64,000 bases of DNA from Legionella jordanis (GCF_900637635.1 NZ_LR134383.1:826501-890500), one strand, 5' to 3'; numbered from the stretch's first letter, positions 11,016-20,316 are shown. Translations and numbers: made by a program. The notes: generated by a model not told the origin, from the letters alone.

Positions 11016-12272
11016 CTATTGACCGAGTTTATCTGGATCAGCGATGTCTTTAAGTTCAACACTATTGTTGATGACGACGCGTGTGCCGTTTTGCAGCTTC
11101 AATTCACCAGAGCTGGCAACTTGTTGACCTTCCTTGATGCCGCTAAGGACAACAGTATAATTCCCCTCCTGATCACCTGTGCTTACGAACACGCGCCTGG
11201 CTCTTAAAATATCTTTGCCATCCTTATCTTTTTTACCATTTTTATCTTTTTCGATGACAAAAACGGAATTGCCATAGAGGCTGTAAGAAATGGCTGTTGA
11301 AGGGAGCACAATAACATCCGGAATAGCAGGTTGCTCAATGGAGATGGAGGCAAACATTCCCGGTATGAACGCAAATTGCGTTACATGGTTTTTTTGATTT
11401 GAGTTGCTGTCGCAAGCGATTAATTTTCTTTCTACGCTTTGCGATTGGGTGGAGACAAAATTCAATGTCTTGGGGTTGTTAGCTGGAGCCGGACAATTCG
11501 GTACGGTGGCTTGCACCCAAATGTTATGGGTATTGGGATCAACCTTGGCATTCAGAGCGGTTATCTTCCCTTTAAACGTAGCATTAGGAAATTCTTCTAC
11601 TGTAAATTGGATTTCCTGATTCATATGCAGGCGCTGCAGCATCTGTTCGGGTAAGTAAAACTCGAGAAAGAGCGGATCCATTGACTGCAGAGTCACAATG
11701 GAAGTTTGCCCTGGGGTAATGTACTGCCCCAAACTCACTTGGCGAATTCCAACTTTTCCTGAGAAGGGAGCGGTAATGTGTTTATGCTGTATTTCCGCCT
11801 CGGTTTTCTCAACATTGGCTTGAGCTTGCGCTAAATTCGCAGTCGCTTCATCCACGCTTGAACTTGAAGTGGCACCACGTTTAAACAAATCGGCTTGACG
11901 TTTGTAATTGAGCTCACGTAGGGTAAGGTCGGCTTTGTTAAATTTTAGCGTTGCTTGATCAACACTGTCATCGATATCGATTAGTGGCTGGCCTTTTTCT
12001 AGGTATTGGCCCGATTCAAAATGGATATTCACCACTTTGCCTGAAGCTTCAGAACCAACATCAACACCATTCATTGCTACAAAATTTCCTACAGCAGCGA
12101 TGCGAGGTTCCCAGTTTTTCTTAATTGCGGTTACGGATGAAACAGAGACAGCAGGAGGCTCATAGCTGGCAAAAAAACGTTTAATCATGAAACTTTTGAA
12201 CAGGTTAAACGCAATAATACCTCCGAATACAACCACCAGAGCAATTATCATGATAGTCATGCGTTTTTTCAT
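11016..12272 (-). CDS. RND efflux periplasmic adaptor (membrane fusion protein)
   Basis: Protein of 418 aa that links the RND permease to an outer-membrane channel. It has an N-terminal membrane anchor (residues 6-22), a lipoyl/barrel half around GKVVNIHFESGQYLEKGQPLI, an alpha-helical hairpin (about 100-165), the second lipoyl half with ITAPFSGKVG, then a beta-barrel. An insertion near residues 265-300 carrying two cysteines and polar repeats is longer than usual for this family. It is first in the operon, upstream of the permease gene. No regulator lies next to it. Confidence 0.93.
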   Translation of the reverse strand: MKKRMTIMIIALVVVFGGIIAFNLFKSFMIKRFFASYEPPAVSVSSVTAIKKNWEPRIAAVGNFVAMNGVDVGSEASGKVVNIHFESGQYLEKGQPLIDIDDSVDQATLKFNKADLTLRELNYKRQADLFKRGATSSSSVDEATANLAQAQANVEKTEAEIQHKHITAPFSGKVGIRQVSLGQYITPGQTSIVTLQSMDPLFLEFYLPEQMLQRLHMNQEIQFTVEEFPNATFKGKITALNAKVDPNTHNIWVQATVPNCPAPANNPKTLNFVSTQSQSVERKLIACDSNSNQKNHVTQFAFIPGMFASISIEQPAIPDVIVLPSTAISYSLYGNSVFVIEKDKNGKKDKDGKDILRARRVFVSTGDQEGNYTVVLSGIKEGQQVASSGELKLQNGTRVVINNSVELKDIADPDKLGQ

Positions 12273-12489
12273 GTTCAGTCCTCTAAAGCGATAAGCAGAT
12301 TACTTTGGCGGCATTACTATAGCATAAATGCATCAGCTATAAAGATTTATTCGTGTCAGGAGTACAGCAATGAACTAATTTGTTTTTGAATTAAACAATC
12401 GTCACCAGGTCTACTCCTCGGTTTTCAGGAACAGCGTCATAGCTGAGTTATACTTAAATAAGGCAGGCTGATTAATAGCCGTTTTCAAT

Positions 12490-12738
12490 TTGGTCTTCAC
12501 GTTTTCAGCACATGCCTCAGCAGGACATTTGTTTGCTCTGCAGCATCAATCCTTAGCTTACAATATGCCTCCAGGTTTACAAAATCATGGAATGCCCAAG
12601 GGCCTAAAAGGCAAAGTACCTTATGGCTGGTCAAAAGGAAAAAAGGTTGGCTGGGGCCATGATGGTTTAAAAGGATTTGGTAAGCATGGCAAGCAGGGGA
12701 TTGGGCAACATGGGGGACATGGAAAAGGCCGTAAATAA
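12490..12738 (+). CDS. Small Gly/His/Lys-rich exported protein, start codon unclear
   Basis: The reading frame encodes a short hydrophobic stretch ending in AHASA, which looks like the end of a signal peptide. A mature part rich in Gly, His and Lys follows, with repeats such as GKHGKQG and GQHGGHGKG. The only standard start in the frame is TTG at 12490, with no ribosome-binding site, and it would cut the signal peptide to about 10 residues. The frame is open back to 12472; an ATA at 12475 sits 7 nt after AAGGCAGG and would restore a fuller leader. TATACT at 12449 could be its -10 element. It is either a gene with a damaged or unusual start or a decaying gene. I do not recognise the family. 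Confidence 0.5.
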   Translation: MVFTFSAHASAGHLFALQHQSLAYNMPPGLQNHGMPKGLKGKVPYGWSKGKKVGWGHDGLKGFGKHGKQGIGQHGGHGKGRK

Positions 12739-13040
12739 TAAATGCTTGCAGCGGGAAGGTGTTAGAAGCCTTATCCCGCTTGCACTAACAAGTGGATTTA
12801 ACCCGATGTTGTGTATTGCTTAAAAAACATGGATGAGTTGGTTTTTACTGTTTGGGGCTGATGTTTAGAATCAACACCTTATTGATTGAATAACTTAAAT
12901 CAATCTTTTATAGTTCAACCCTCTTAAGGGACGGGAGATTTAAGTAATGTGGCTGGCAATTCGCCTTTGAAAACAGAAAACCTCCGTTTGCTTACGACAA
13001 TTATATCCAAAGCCGAAACAATAAACCCAATAGGATCGGA
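12739..13040. other. 302-bp gap with one hairpin
   Basis: No coding potential is seen. A hairpin at 12750-12780 pairs AGCGGGA with TCCCGCT, with an inner AGG/CCT pair, but has no T run after it. The last bases carry AGGATCGGA as ribosome-binding site for the nucleoside hydrolase start at 13041. Nothing else is recognisable. Confidence 0.5.
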
Positions 13041-14176
13041 ATGAAAAACGTCATTTTATACCAAGATGGTTCCTCAGATGATTACATTGCCTTGTGCTTC
13101 ATTACAGCCATGCTTCGCAAAGGCCATGTCAATTTATCCGGCGTCATTACAGCAGGAACGGGCGAAGTTGATGCCCGATGCGGGCTTAGAAATGTGGCTG
13201 CAATTTGTCAAACGTTAAATCTCCGTGATTTACTTCTGGGACAGGGGGAGGATAAAAGAATACAAGCGGAGCATGGGCAAAATTTTCCAGCTTACATTCG
13301 AGAATTCATTGATGATTTACCCACTCTAATTGGTCTTGGCCAAAGTACAAACACTCATCGCTGTGCCAATGCCGTTGAAGCTTTTCATGAAATTATTTCT
13401 AAAAGTGAAGAACCGGTTCTGATTATTTCAACCGGGCCTTTAACGGATTTGGCAAGGCTGTTTGAGCAATACCCACAAGACAAGAAACACATTGAAATTG
13501 TTATGATGGGGGGGCGGTTCATACATTGGGAAATATACAGGATCTCGATCCTCACATTCCAAATAAACTCGGTGAATGGAATATTTTTGCCGATACGGCA
13601 GCAGCTAAAAACGTAATTGCCTCTGGAGTTCCTCTCACCATGGTGCCACTGGATGTTACTAAGCACATTCAGGTGACTGAACAATTCTACAATGAATTGG
13701 GCGATTTAGCCGAAAGAAATGGCAAAACGGCAGTTTCACTCGCTTACAATTTAATAAAGGCTTTAAAAATTGCTTTTGAGAAAGAACATCCTGAAATTAA
13801 TTTTTTTGATGTGTATTATCTTTGGGATCCTTTTGCAGCGATGGTCGCTCTAGAGCCTCAGATTGCCAAAATTGAAGAAAAATACATCAAGGTAGATCTT
13901 CAAACGGGAAAAACAGAAGAGGTCAGTGGATCAGGGGAAGGAATAGGTCATGTTCGTGTAGCAATGGATATTGCCAAACCTGCACCTGAAATTTTGCATC
14001 ATTTACTTGAAGCGATTGCCTCGCTAACTCCTCCTGATATGAAGCACGAAGCAGTAACAGTGCCGCCCTTTACCTTGTTTGGTTCAAATAAGGGTGCACG
14101 CCTGAACTTGCAAATAGGGATTTCAAACCGGGCATTTAATGCTATTTTGCAGCGTTATTGGGGGCTAAATCTTTAG
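13041..14176 (+). pseudogene. Inosine/uridine-type nucleoside hydrolase, frameshifted in a G run
   Basis: Two overlapping frames together make one nucleoside hydrolase of about 378 aa. The first frame (13041-13616) has the N-terminal metal site in the form YQDGSSDD, where the first Asp of the usual DxDxxxDD is Tyr, and then ISTGPLTDLARL. The homology jumps frame at 13508-13514, a run of seven G. One extra G would give MMGGAVHTLGNIQDLDP and continue into the second frame, which ends at 14176. Family members cleave N-glycosidic bonds of nucleosides or related compounds. The break could be a sequencing slip, a true mutation or slippage-based switching; rimO in this window has the same kind of lesion. 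The 3' end overlaps the opposing ankyrin gene by 35 nt. Confidence 0.85.
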
Positions 14177-16919
14177 CTCCCTCCCTAATATCAGTCTGTT
14201 CAGGTTTAAATATAGAATTAGCCGTTAAGAGGCTTTTACTTCTGCGGTGTCTTTTCGTTTCCTTTTTAGCAGAGGGTTCTGCATCGGTTGGAATTGTGAA
14301 AGCATCTTCTGAATGAAGTTGACCTAATTTAAATTCATAAAATATAGGGTTCAGCTTATTGGAAAGATTTTTCGGATAATAAAATTCATTATTAACTTGA
14401 ATAATTTTATGCATGACCCTCTGCAAGTCTTCTTGGTGCCTTGCAGGAAAATTAGAAGGGTTCTTTTTAGATTGATGGTGCAGGTAGTTAATCAATGCAT
14501 CCAGAAAATGGCCGGGGGTATAAGATTTTTTTTCAAAAATAGAAGGTGGCAGGAGATTGTGAGACAGATAATTATTATTGAGTCGCTCAAGGAAAGACTC
14601 CAGGTTATCTGCTAACTGATCGAAATCAATGACGTCTGAAATCTTGGGTTGATGTTGTAATGAGCAATAATATAACTCTTCCTCTGAAGGTGCCAAGTAT
14701 GCAGCTAAATACTCCGGTAAATTGCTTTCAAAATGAATGACTTCGAAGTTAAGCAAAACCTTTAGTTCTAAAATTTTCTTTAAAATACTGCCCACTGTTT
14801 CTTTTCGAATTAAAGAGTTGTCATTCCCTTCATGAGCAAAAGAGATGTCGGTGAGCAATGAGCCTAAAAAGGGCAGGGCTGTGCGATGTTTATTGTATAC
14901 ATATCTTAAATATTTTTTATTCTTTTCTTGGCTCAGTATTTGATCAATTTCGGCAATGATTTTTTTATCTTTGGTAGGCAATTCTTCAAAATATCGAGTC
15001 ATTCTGGAAATATTAATATTATTTAAAACACTATATATCAACATTAAATGATTTAAATCGGGATAGGTTTCTTCACCTAAAGGGCACAATGCTTGAGCCA
15101 GATCCAATAAAAATTGCAGTGCATTTTGCATGTTGTCTGCAGTTTGGGACAGCAGCTTTTCTGTAAAATACGAACTTAGTTTATTAAAGTAAGCAGTAAA
15201 TTGGACAATATGGGGGGAGCGTTCGTTTCGACTGTCTTTTAGCCAACTGCAATTATCAAATTCATGAATTGTAACATCCTGATAAAATTGACGGGTTAGC
15301 ATGCGCAATTCATGAGCAAGGATTAACACTTCCGTTCTTCGCTCTTGTCTCGGTCGTTTAAGCGCGCAGGCTACCAATTCATCAAATGATTGGTTCGTTT
15401 GCCTTAAAGAAGGTTGATTAATTTTTTCACTAAGAAGGCAATAATTTTGATACAACAGATTGCTGTCACAGAGTGAACTTAGTTCCAGAGCTTTGTGCAA
15501 CAGTTGGTTCAATTGTTCGCCTAAATTAGCAAGCCCAATTTCAGGGTCGACGTTTTTTTTGCATAACAGTCGCAAATGCGTAGCCACCAGCGGCTTAAGA
15601 TGGGGCAAGTTAATTCCGGAGTAAATCAAAGCTTGAAGGGCAATAAAATTGCCCATTAATTTTTGGGAGAAATCAAAGTGGGGAAACATGACCCTTATGC
15701 AAATTAAAATTCGAGTCAAAGGATAAGCGCTTAACAATCCCAAAGTAATTTCATTTAAAGTTTTTATCTGTGACTCGCGGCTTGAGTCCAGATTCGCTTG
15801 GCAAACCGTTAAATCCCAAAGTTCAGTCATCAGTTTCAAATCAGTTGATGATTGCGGTAAACACTCTGGAAAAGCCTTGGCTTCATCCTCAGCAGTGGGC
15901 GCATGATTAATAAGTATTTGGATGAATAATTTAAGCAGGCTATAGATTTCATTCTGGCTTTTGGAATAATGTTCATCTACCAGCGGGTATAACTCATTCA
16001 GGGCGTTATGAATCACTTGTTTTGCTGCAAAGCGGGTGTCCTCATCTTGCTCGTGCTCTAGATCAAAAGAATCCGCTAAGAGGAACCGACTGCAAAACGC
16101 ATTAAATTCTTTTTGTAAATGAAAATAATGCTCGGAATTCCGGTCTGTTTTGTAGGCTTCGATAACTGCTTGCCACAATGTTTGATTCTTAATGGGGGTT
16201 TGACCAATATTTTGTTCATTTTGCACAGGATGAAAGGACAAAACCGATGAGGTGGGCTCAGATAATCTCGAGGTAGAAGGGCTCGTTTCCAGAGAAGCCG
16301 AAGGAGAATAGTTGGAGCTTCTGGAGGACATTAAAGGAAACAAATATTTAAATTCTTCCCCTACATTCACGGTATTTTTCTGAGAGCGAAGATTTAAAGA
16401 TTTTAGCAATGACAGATCAATGTATAAAAAGGGTCGTTTTAACTCCAGGTCATCTGCAGTAAGCATAAAAGCGGTAAACCCAGCTTCATTTTGCAAAGAG
16501 CGGTCTACCTCGCTGTCTGCCAATAAGGCTTTTATAGCCAAGAGATTTTTTGCAAGAACCGCCTCGTGCAATGCCGTATTGCCTGCTTTATTTTGCAGGT
16601 TCACCAGTTCAGGAAAAATGCCCATCAAAACACTAAGGCTTGATGAGGATTCAAGGTTATACCTGGCTGCATAATGCAATAAACTACAACCATTTCTATC
16701 CAGTTGTAGCCCCTTTCGCTGCCATTCTGGATAGTCCAAGAGCGCCTTTAATGCTTTAAATTTACCTTTTAATACCAAAAGATGAAAAACCGTTCTATCC
16801 AGCACATAAGTCTCATCGATTAATGAGGGTTTTGATTTAAACCATTTGCAAAGTTTTTTAATAATTTTTTTTTCATCATGTTTTGAAAAAACCAAGGCTT
16901 GAATCAATTCTTTGTTCAT
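14142..16919 (-). CDS. Ankyrin-repeat protein with RasGEF (CDC25-type) domain, likely effector
   Basis: A 925-aa protein starting at the ATG at 16919, where AAGGA lies 7 nt upstream; a longer frame reaches 16991 without a ribosome site. Residues about 40-155 hold ankyrin repeats (GCSLLHYAAR, GNTALHEAVLAKNLLAIKALL). A Ser/Thr/Pro-rich linker follows. Residues about 528-750 match a RasGEF catalytic domain: SPHIVQFTAYFNKLSSYF, the strongly diagnostic LPFLGSLLTDISFAHEGN at about 682-699, and the closing ELYYCSL. Such domains activate eukaryotic Ras-family GTPases and have no bacterial housekeeping role, so translocation into a host cell by Dot/Icm is inferred. The C-terminus is polar and charged. 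Its 3' end overlaps the nucleoside hydrolase gene. Legionella is known to have other RasGEF effectors (LegG2), but this architecture differs. Confidence 0.85.
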   Translation of the reverse strand: MNKELIQALVFSKHDEKKIIKKLCKWFKSKPSLIDETYVLDRTVFHLLVLKGKFKALKALLDYPEWQRKGLQLDRNGCSLLHYAARYNLESSSSLSVLMGIFPELVNLQNKAGNTALHEAVLAKNLLAIKALLADSEVDRSLQNEAGFTAFMLTADDLELKRPFLYIDLSLLKSLNLRSQKNTVNVGEEFKYLFPLMSSRSSNYSPSASLETSPSTSRLSEPTSSVLSFHPVQNEQNIGQTPIKNQTLWQAVIEAYKTDRNSEHYFHLQKEFNAFCSRFLLADSFDLEHEQDEDTRFAAKQVIHNALNELYPLVDEHYSKSQNEIYSLLKLFIQILINHAPTAEDEAKAFPECLPQSSTDLKLMTELWDLTVCQANLDSSRESQIKTLNEITLGLLSAYPLTRILICIRVMFPHFDFSQKLMGNFIALQALIYSGINLPHLKPLVATHLRLLCKKNVDPEIGLANLGEQLNQLLHKALELSSLCDSNLLYQNYCLLSEKINQPSLRQTNQSFDELVACALKRPRQERRTEVLILAHELRMLTRQFYQDVTIHEFDNCSWLKDSRNERSPHIVQFTAYFNKLSSYFTEKLLSQTADNMQNALQFLLDLAQALCPLGEETYPDLNHLMLIYSVLNNINISRMTRYFEELPTKDKKIIAEIDQILSQEKNKKYLRYVYNKHRTALPFLGSLLTDISFAHEGNDNSLIRKETVGSILKKILELKVLLNFEVIHFESNLPEYLAAYLAPSEEELYYCSLQHQPKISDVIDFDQLADNLESFLERLNNNYLSHNLLPPSIFEKKSYTPGHFLDALINYLHHQSKKNPSNFPARHQEDLQRVMHKIIQVNNEFYYPKNLSNKLNPIFYEFKLGQLHSEDAFTIPTDAEPSAKKETKRHRRSKSLLTANSIFKPEQTDIREGAKDLAPNNAAK

Positions 16920-17162
16920 AGGTATTTCCTTAATACGAGCAAAACTGCAATGTGCGCAAATAATAAAAAGGTTGGATTTATTCAGATCCAAAAGAAGCTG
17001 ATCTTAGCTTTATTTGTACAGATTTACATCATTTAAATGAGGGGGCATGGGCCTGTGCTTTTGCACCAGTCATTGCTAAAGGATTTAGTGAAATTTTTTT
17101 GTTTTGAGCAGCATGGGTATATTCCATGCTGCCAGTTAAAGTGAATTCATCAAAAGGATTAA

Positions 17163-17963
17163 TTAAATGAAATCGAAGGAATAAAAAATGGATGCTGTCA
17201 GCTCATGCAAGAAGATGTGTTTGGCTTCCAGTGGGCTAATTGTCGTCCTAAGTCCAGTTATTGCGTCAGTAACTGTACTGGACGTTTTTAATTTTCCAGC
17301 ATCGACAAACCGATAACCCAAGCCGACACCGAAATGATCGAAGGTATAATTGGCTCCAACTCCCGCATCCCATGCGAAGTTGGTGCTTGAATTGCCATCC
17401 ACCAGGAGATTCACTGTTAATGGTGCGCCAAAAATCGGAATGCCAATGTTTTGTATCCCAGTAATTTTGTTATGAGCAGCCCCTATTCCTCCTTTAATAT
17501 AAGGAATGAACCCTCCCCAATCGACATTTGGCTTTAGTATTAAATCAAATAAAAAAGTTTGGATAGTAATGTCGCCGCCTTCATAGCGGTCATAAATAGT
17601 ATCGGTTATTGAAGGTTCTTCTGCAGCAGGAATATTCCAGTCATAACCCTTGCGATAATCATAGCTGAATTGGAAACTGACATTGGGGTTCCATTGGTAA
17701 CCCAGGAAAGCCCCTCCCAAACCGGTTGAGCCAATATCGCGAGTCCAATCGGAATTTACTGGAGAGATAAATACTAAGCGGGTAGATCGTGGGTAAGTAT
17801 ATACTGGTTGTAGATGGGTTTGGGTTGAGATGGAATAGCCTCCTTCCAAGCCCAGATAAACCTGATGAGCGGGCATGACATTGACATCACCCATTGCACC
17901 AGCCAGTGCTAAACTGCATTGAAAATTCAGTATAGCCAGTGCAGTTTTTCTTAATGTAAGCAT
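17163..17963 (-). CDS. Outer-membrane beta-barrel protein
   Basis: Protein of 266 aa with a signal peptide of about 22 residues ending near LAGA. Alternating aromatic/hydrophobic strands follow (VYLGLEGGYSIS, VSFQFSYDYRKGY, FGVGLGYRFVDAG), typical of small 8-stranded porin/opacity-type barrels. The C-terminus YSFDFI carries the expected aromatic-hydrophobic ending. GGGAGAG just upstream of the ATG is a strong ribosome site. Three CTTAAG palindromes lie 31-71 nt upstream of the start. Role unknown; Legionella genomes hold several such proteins. Confidence 0.8.
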   Translation of the reverse strand: MLTLRKTALAILNFQCSLALAGAMGDVNVMPAHQVYLGLEGGYSISTQTHLQPVYTYPRSTRLVFISPVNSDWTRDIGSTGLGGAFLGYQWNPNVSFQFSYDYRKGYDWNIPAAEEPSITDTIYDRYEGGDITIQTFLFDLILKPNVDWGGFIPYIKGGIGAAHNKITGIQNIGIPIFGAPLTVNLLVDGNSSTNFAWDAGVGANYTFDHFGVGLGYRFVDAGKLKTSSTVTDAITGLRTTISPLEAKHIFLHELTASIFYSFDFI

Positions 17964-18159
17964 TTACTCTCCCTATTGTCTAATTATTCCAATCTTAAGT
18001 CCTGTAGCCTTAAGCGGAAGAATTTTCCCTTAAGAAGGATAAGGATGCAATGCAAAACTTAGAAAAGAGAATTACAAAAAGTTTAAACCTGTGACATTTC
18101 ATTAAGGAGAGTTCCTTGGGAGTTGCCATAATCCCTGAAGCTGCATTTGTTTTAATCGA

Positions 18160-18603
18160 TTATACTGGAACGGGATTGTCTTGGGGCTCTTCAGGGCTTG
18201 CTTTTAAGAACTCGCTAGGTATCCAGCCTACCAATAAGGTGCCTTTATACAAGAGGTCCAATAAGAACAAGCTTTTGCAAAGATTATCGCTTAAGTCCTC
18301 ACATTCTCCACTTTGAAAAAATAATGCAATCGCCACTCCTAAATAAGAGAATGATAAAGAGGCTTGCATGCAGTGAATTATTTTTTCTTTGCCCCCTGTG
18401 TCTTTTGCAAATAAACCATAACCTGATATAAGGCCTTGCGCCAATTTTGTCGGGATAACGGCTGTGGGATTGATGTTTCCAAGGCTTTGTCCAACTATTT
18501 CAGTGACTGCATTGCTTCTCTCCGTCTTGCGGTGACAAGATGTAGAGCCTGAAGTTGAAAACCGTTTCAATCCTTGTTTGACGCGGTCAAAAAAATCCGT
18601 CAT
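18160..18603 (-). CDS. Small protein with a hydrophobic hairpin, unknown function
   Basis: A 147-aa protein I do not recognise. The N-terminal 50 residues are polar and basic. The middle and C-terminal part (about 85-130) contains two hydrophobic segments (SFSYLGVAIALFF and SLFLLDLLYKGTLLVGWIP), so it is probably membrane-associated. AAGGA 5 nt before the ATG supports the start. It is divergent from the kinase gene, with 196 nt between them, in the effector-rich block; an effector or accessory role is only a guess. Confidence 0.65.
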   Translation of the reverse strand: MTDFFDRVKQGLKRFSTSGSTSCHRKTERSNAVTEIVGQSLGNINPTAVIPTKLAQGLISGYGLFAKDTGGKEKIIHCMQASLSFSYLGVAIALFFQSGECEDLSDNLCKSLFLLDLLYKGTLLVGWIPSEFLKASPEEPQDNPVPV

Positions 18604-18727
18604 AACAGTCCTTGTAAATTCTTAATATCTATCAATTTATTATCACATTAGCAGAGAAATGCAAAGCCTAGTTAGTTAGGACTAATCACAATGAGTTAAG
18701 CGCGAAAATTTCATCAGTTTAAAATTT

Positions 18728-18760
18728 CTTAATAAAACTTTAAGGTTTGGCTGGCATGAT
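18728..18760 (+). promoter_or_regulatory. PmrA-like tandem box and -10 for the kinase gene
   Basis: CTTAATAAA - AC - TTTAAGGTT (18728-18747) matches the Legionella PmrA tandem consensus cTTAATatT-N2-cTTAATatT at 13 of 18 positions. CATGAT follows after 7 nt as a possible -10 element. The layout is the same as for three other accessory genes in this window. Regulation by PmrA is inferred. Confidence 0.5.
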
Positions 18761-18799
18761 TGTTGGCCAGTACTAATTGAATTAAAAAAAGACGTAGTT

Positions 18800-20191
18800 A
18801 TGGGCACAGCCAGCAAACCATCAAATACAGAGCAACTGGATAAGAAGAGTAGTAAACAAGCCAAACATTCTTCGAAAACTACAATCTCTTTTCAAGATCA
18901 ACAAGAATTAAAGTCCTATGAAGTTCTCCATAAGCTGGGTAAGGGTGCCTGGGGTAAAGTGGTTAAAGCAAAGAATGTCAAAACAGGCACACTAAAGGCG
19001 ATTAAAATTCAAAAAATTGATACCAAGGCAAGCGACAGTAAAGAAATTGAAGCTTCCATTAAGAAAGAGGCTAAAGTTGGTGCCCATGCGGGTTATACCA
19101 AAGCTCTTTTTTTTGCAGACAGCAAAAAAAATCCTGATCGGAAAAAGGCTTATATGGTTAATGAATTCTATCCTGGCAAGGATTTGAAAAAACTCATTCA
19201 AAAGAAAAAATACAGTTCACAGGAATTTTTAATCATCATGCGAGGCATTTTTAGCGAAATGCAGCGTTTACATAAGCTCGGTATCATTCATGGGGACATC
19301 AAACCTGCCAACTTCATCATTAATAAAGATTTAACTGTAAGGGCAGTTGATTATGGTTTTGCAAGCCTGGACGGTGACAACGCGGAAGAAAGTTGCGGAA
19401 CTCCACTTTATTCAGCCATTGAGCTCTTTACGGGGGTAGCCACTAACCCGGTTTCCGACATTTATTCTGTGGGGATTACCGTCGCTGAAGGATTAAACCA
19501 GGTAAAAAGAGAACAACTGATTGTCGATAATCAGGAAACTCAAATCGTGCGGTTGCGCCCCAATGAAAACCTGGAGAAGTCTTTAGCCCAATCATGTCCG
19601 CAGTTAAGCTCAAAGCAGGTTAAAATTTTAACTGAAATGATTCAAAAAATGACTAAACAGAGTCCCAGCCAGAGACTTAAGCCTGCCCAATTTGCTCAGA
19701 TGCTGGCCACTTACGACAAAGAAATTTTACAAATTCCTGCAGTGCCACAGATCATTAAAAATGCTGCGCAATTGATAGATGATATTATTCTTATGCTTGA
19801 AGATCGGGCTCAAAAAGCCGGTCCAGCAGAACAAAAGGCAATCATGAAGTCCTTAGGGAGCGCACAGATGAGTTGTGATCCCAAAGAGCTAAAGAGCCCC
19901 AAAAATTTGTATGCCTTAAAAGACAAAATTGCCCAAGCCAGCAAAGAAGATTGTGAAAATTTTAACTTTGCGCGCGAAATTATGGGCGACTTGAGACACA
20001 TAGCTAAACACCGGCTAAGCGGCAATAAATTCACCGCAAGCACAGCGACCAAAGTCGGTGATGCATTTAAAAAACTGGTCAATCGAATTTTACCGATTGA
20101 GCCCTGGTCTAACCTCAGTGTCTCTGGTTCAGTGGCAGCAGCAAGGGAGTTGGTTGAAGAGAGAGTACAAAGCAATTTTAAAATTGGATAA
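18800..20191 (+). CDS. Eukaryotic-like Ser/Thr protein kinase, likely Dot/Icm effector
   Basis: A 463-aa protein with a Hanks-type kinase domain at about residues 40-310. It has the glycine loop LGKGAWGKV (46-54), the VAIK-type Lys69, a helix-C Glu near 90, and the catalytic loop HGDIKPAN with Asp166, Lys168 and Asn171. DYG replaces DFG at 184-186; the APE-type Glu is in YSAIELF (208) and SDIYSVG holds the conserved Asp220. HGD for HRD suggests no need for activation-loop phosphorylation. Catalytic residues are intact, so activity is expected. There is no sensor domain or transmembrane helix as in bacterial PASTA kinases; the C-terminal 150 residues are unrecognised. With the PmrA-like promoter, an effector of the LegK type is likely. 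Confidence 0.85.
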   Translation: MGTASKPSNTEQLDKKSSKQAKHSSKTTISFQDQQELKSYEVLHKLGKGAWGKVVKAKNVKTGTLKAIKIQKIDTKASDSKEIEASIKKEAKVGAHAGYTKALFFADSKKNPDRKKAYMVNEFYPGKDLKKLIQKKKYSSQEFLIIMRGIFSEMQRLHKLGIIHGDIKPANFIINKDLTVRAVDYGFASLDGDNAEESCGTPLYSAIELFTGVATNPVSDIYSVGITVAEGLNQVKREQLIVDNQETQIVRLRPNENLEKSLAQSCPQLSSKQVKILTEMIQKMTKQSPSQRLKPAQFAQMLATYDKEILQIPAVPQIIKNAAQLIDDIILMLEDRAQKAGPAEQKAIMKSLGSAQMSCDPKELKSPKNLYALKDKIAQASKEDCENFNFAREIMGDLRHIAKHRLSGNKFTASTATKVGDAFKKLVNRILPIEPWSNLSVSGSVAAARELVEERVQSNFKIG

Positions 20192-20316
20192 GAACACTTT
20201 CCACTTTTAAAGGTCACAATAATTCAACAGTGGCTATTCTAAATAGTCACTGATTGGTTGGTTGCTGTTATGCTGTGCTTTCAAAACCTCTAACGAATGT
20301 ATACGCAGGCAGCCTT

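Noticed and set aside
12750-12780. Riboswitch or small RNA in the 302-bp gap
   Set aside because: Only one simple hairpin is present, with no known aptamer core and no terminator T run.
13508-13514. Programmed ribosomal frameshift in the nucleoside hydrolase
   Set aside because: No slippery heptamer with a stimulatory structure is evident, this family is not known for recoding, and rimO shows the same single-base loss in a similar run.
16920-17162. PmrA-like box for the ankyrin-RasGEF gene
   Set aside because: No tandem TTAA half-sites with 11-bp spacing occur upstream of 16919 on the minus strand; the same holds for the CaaX and GDSL genes.
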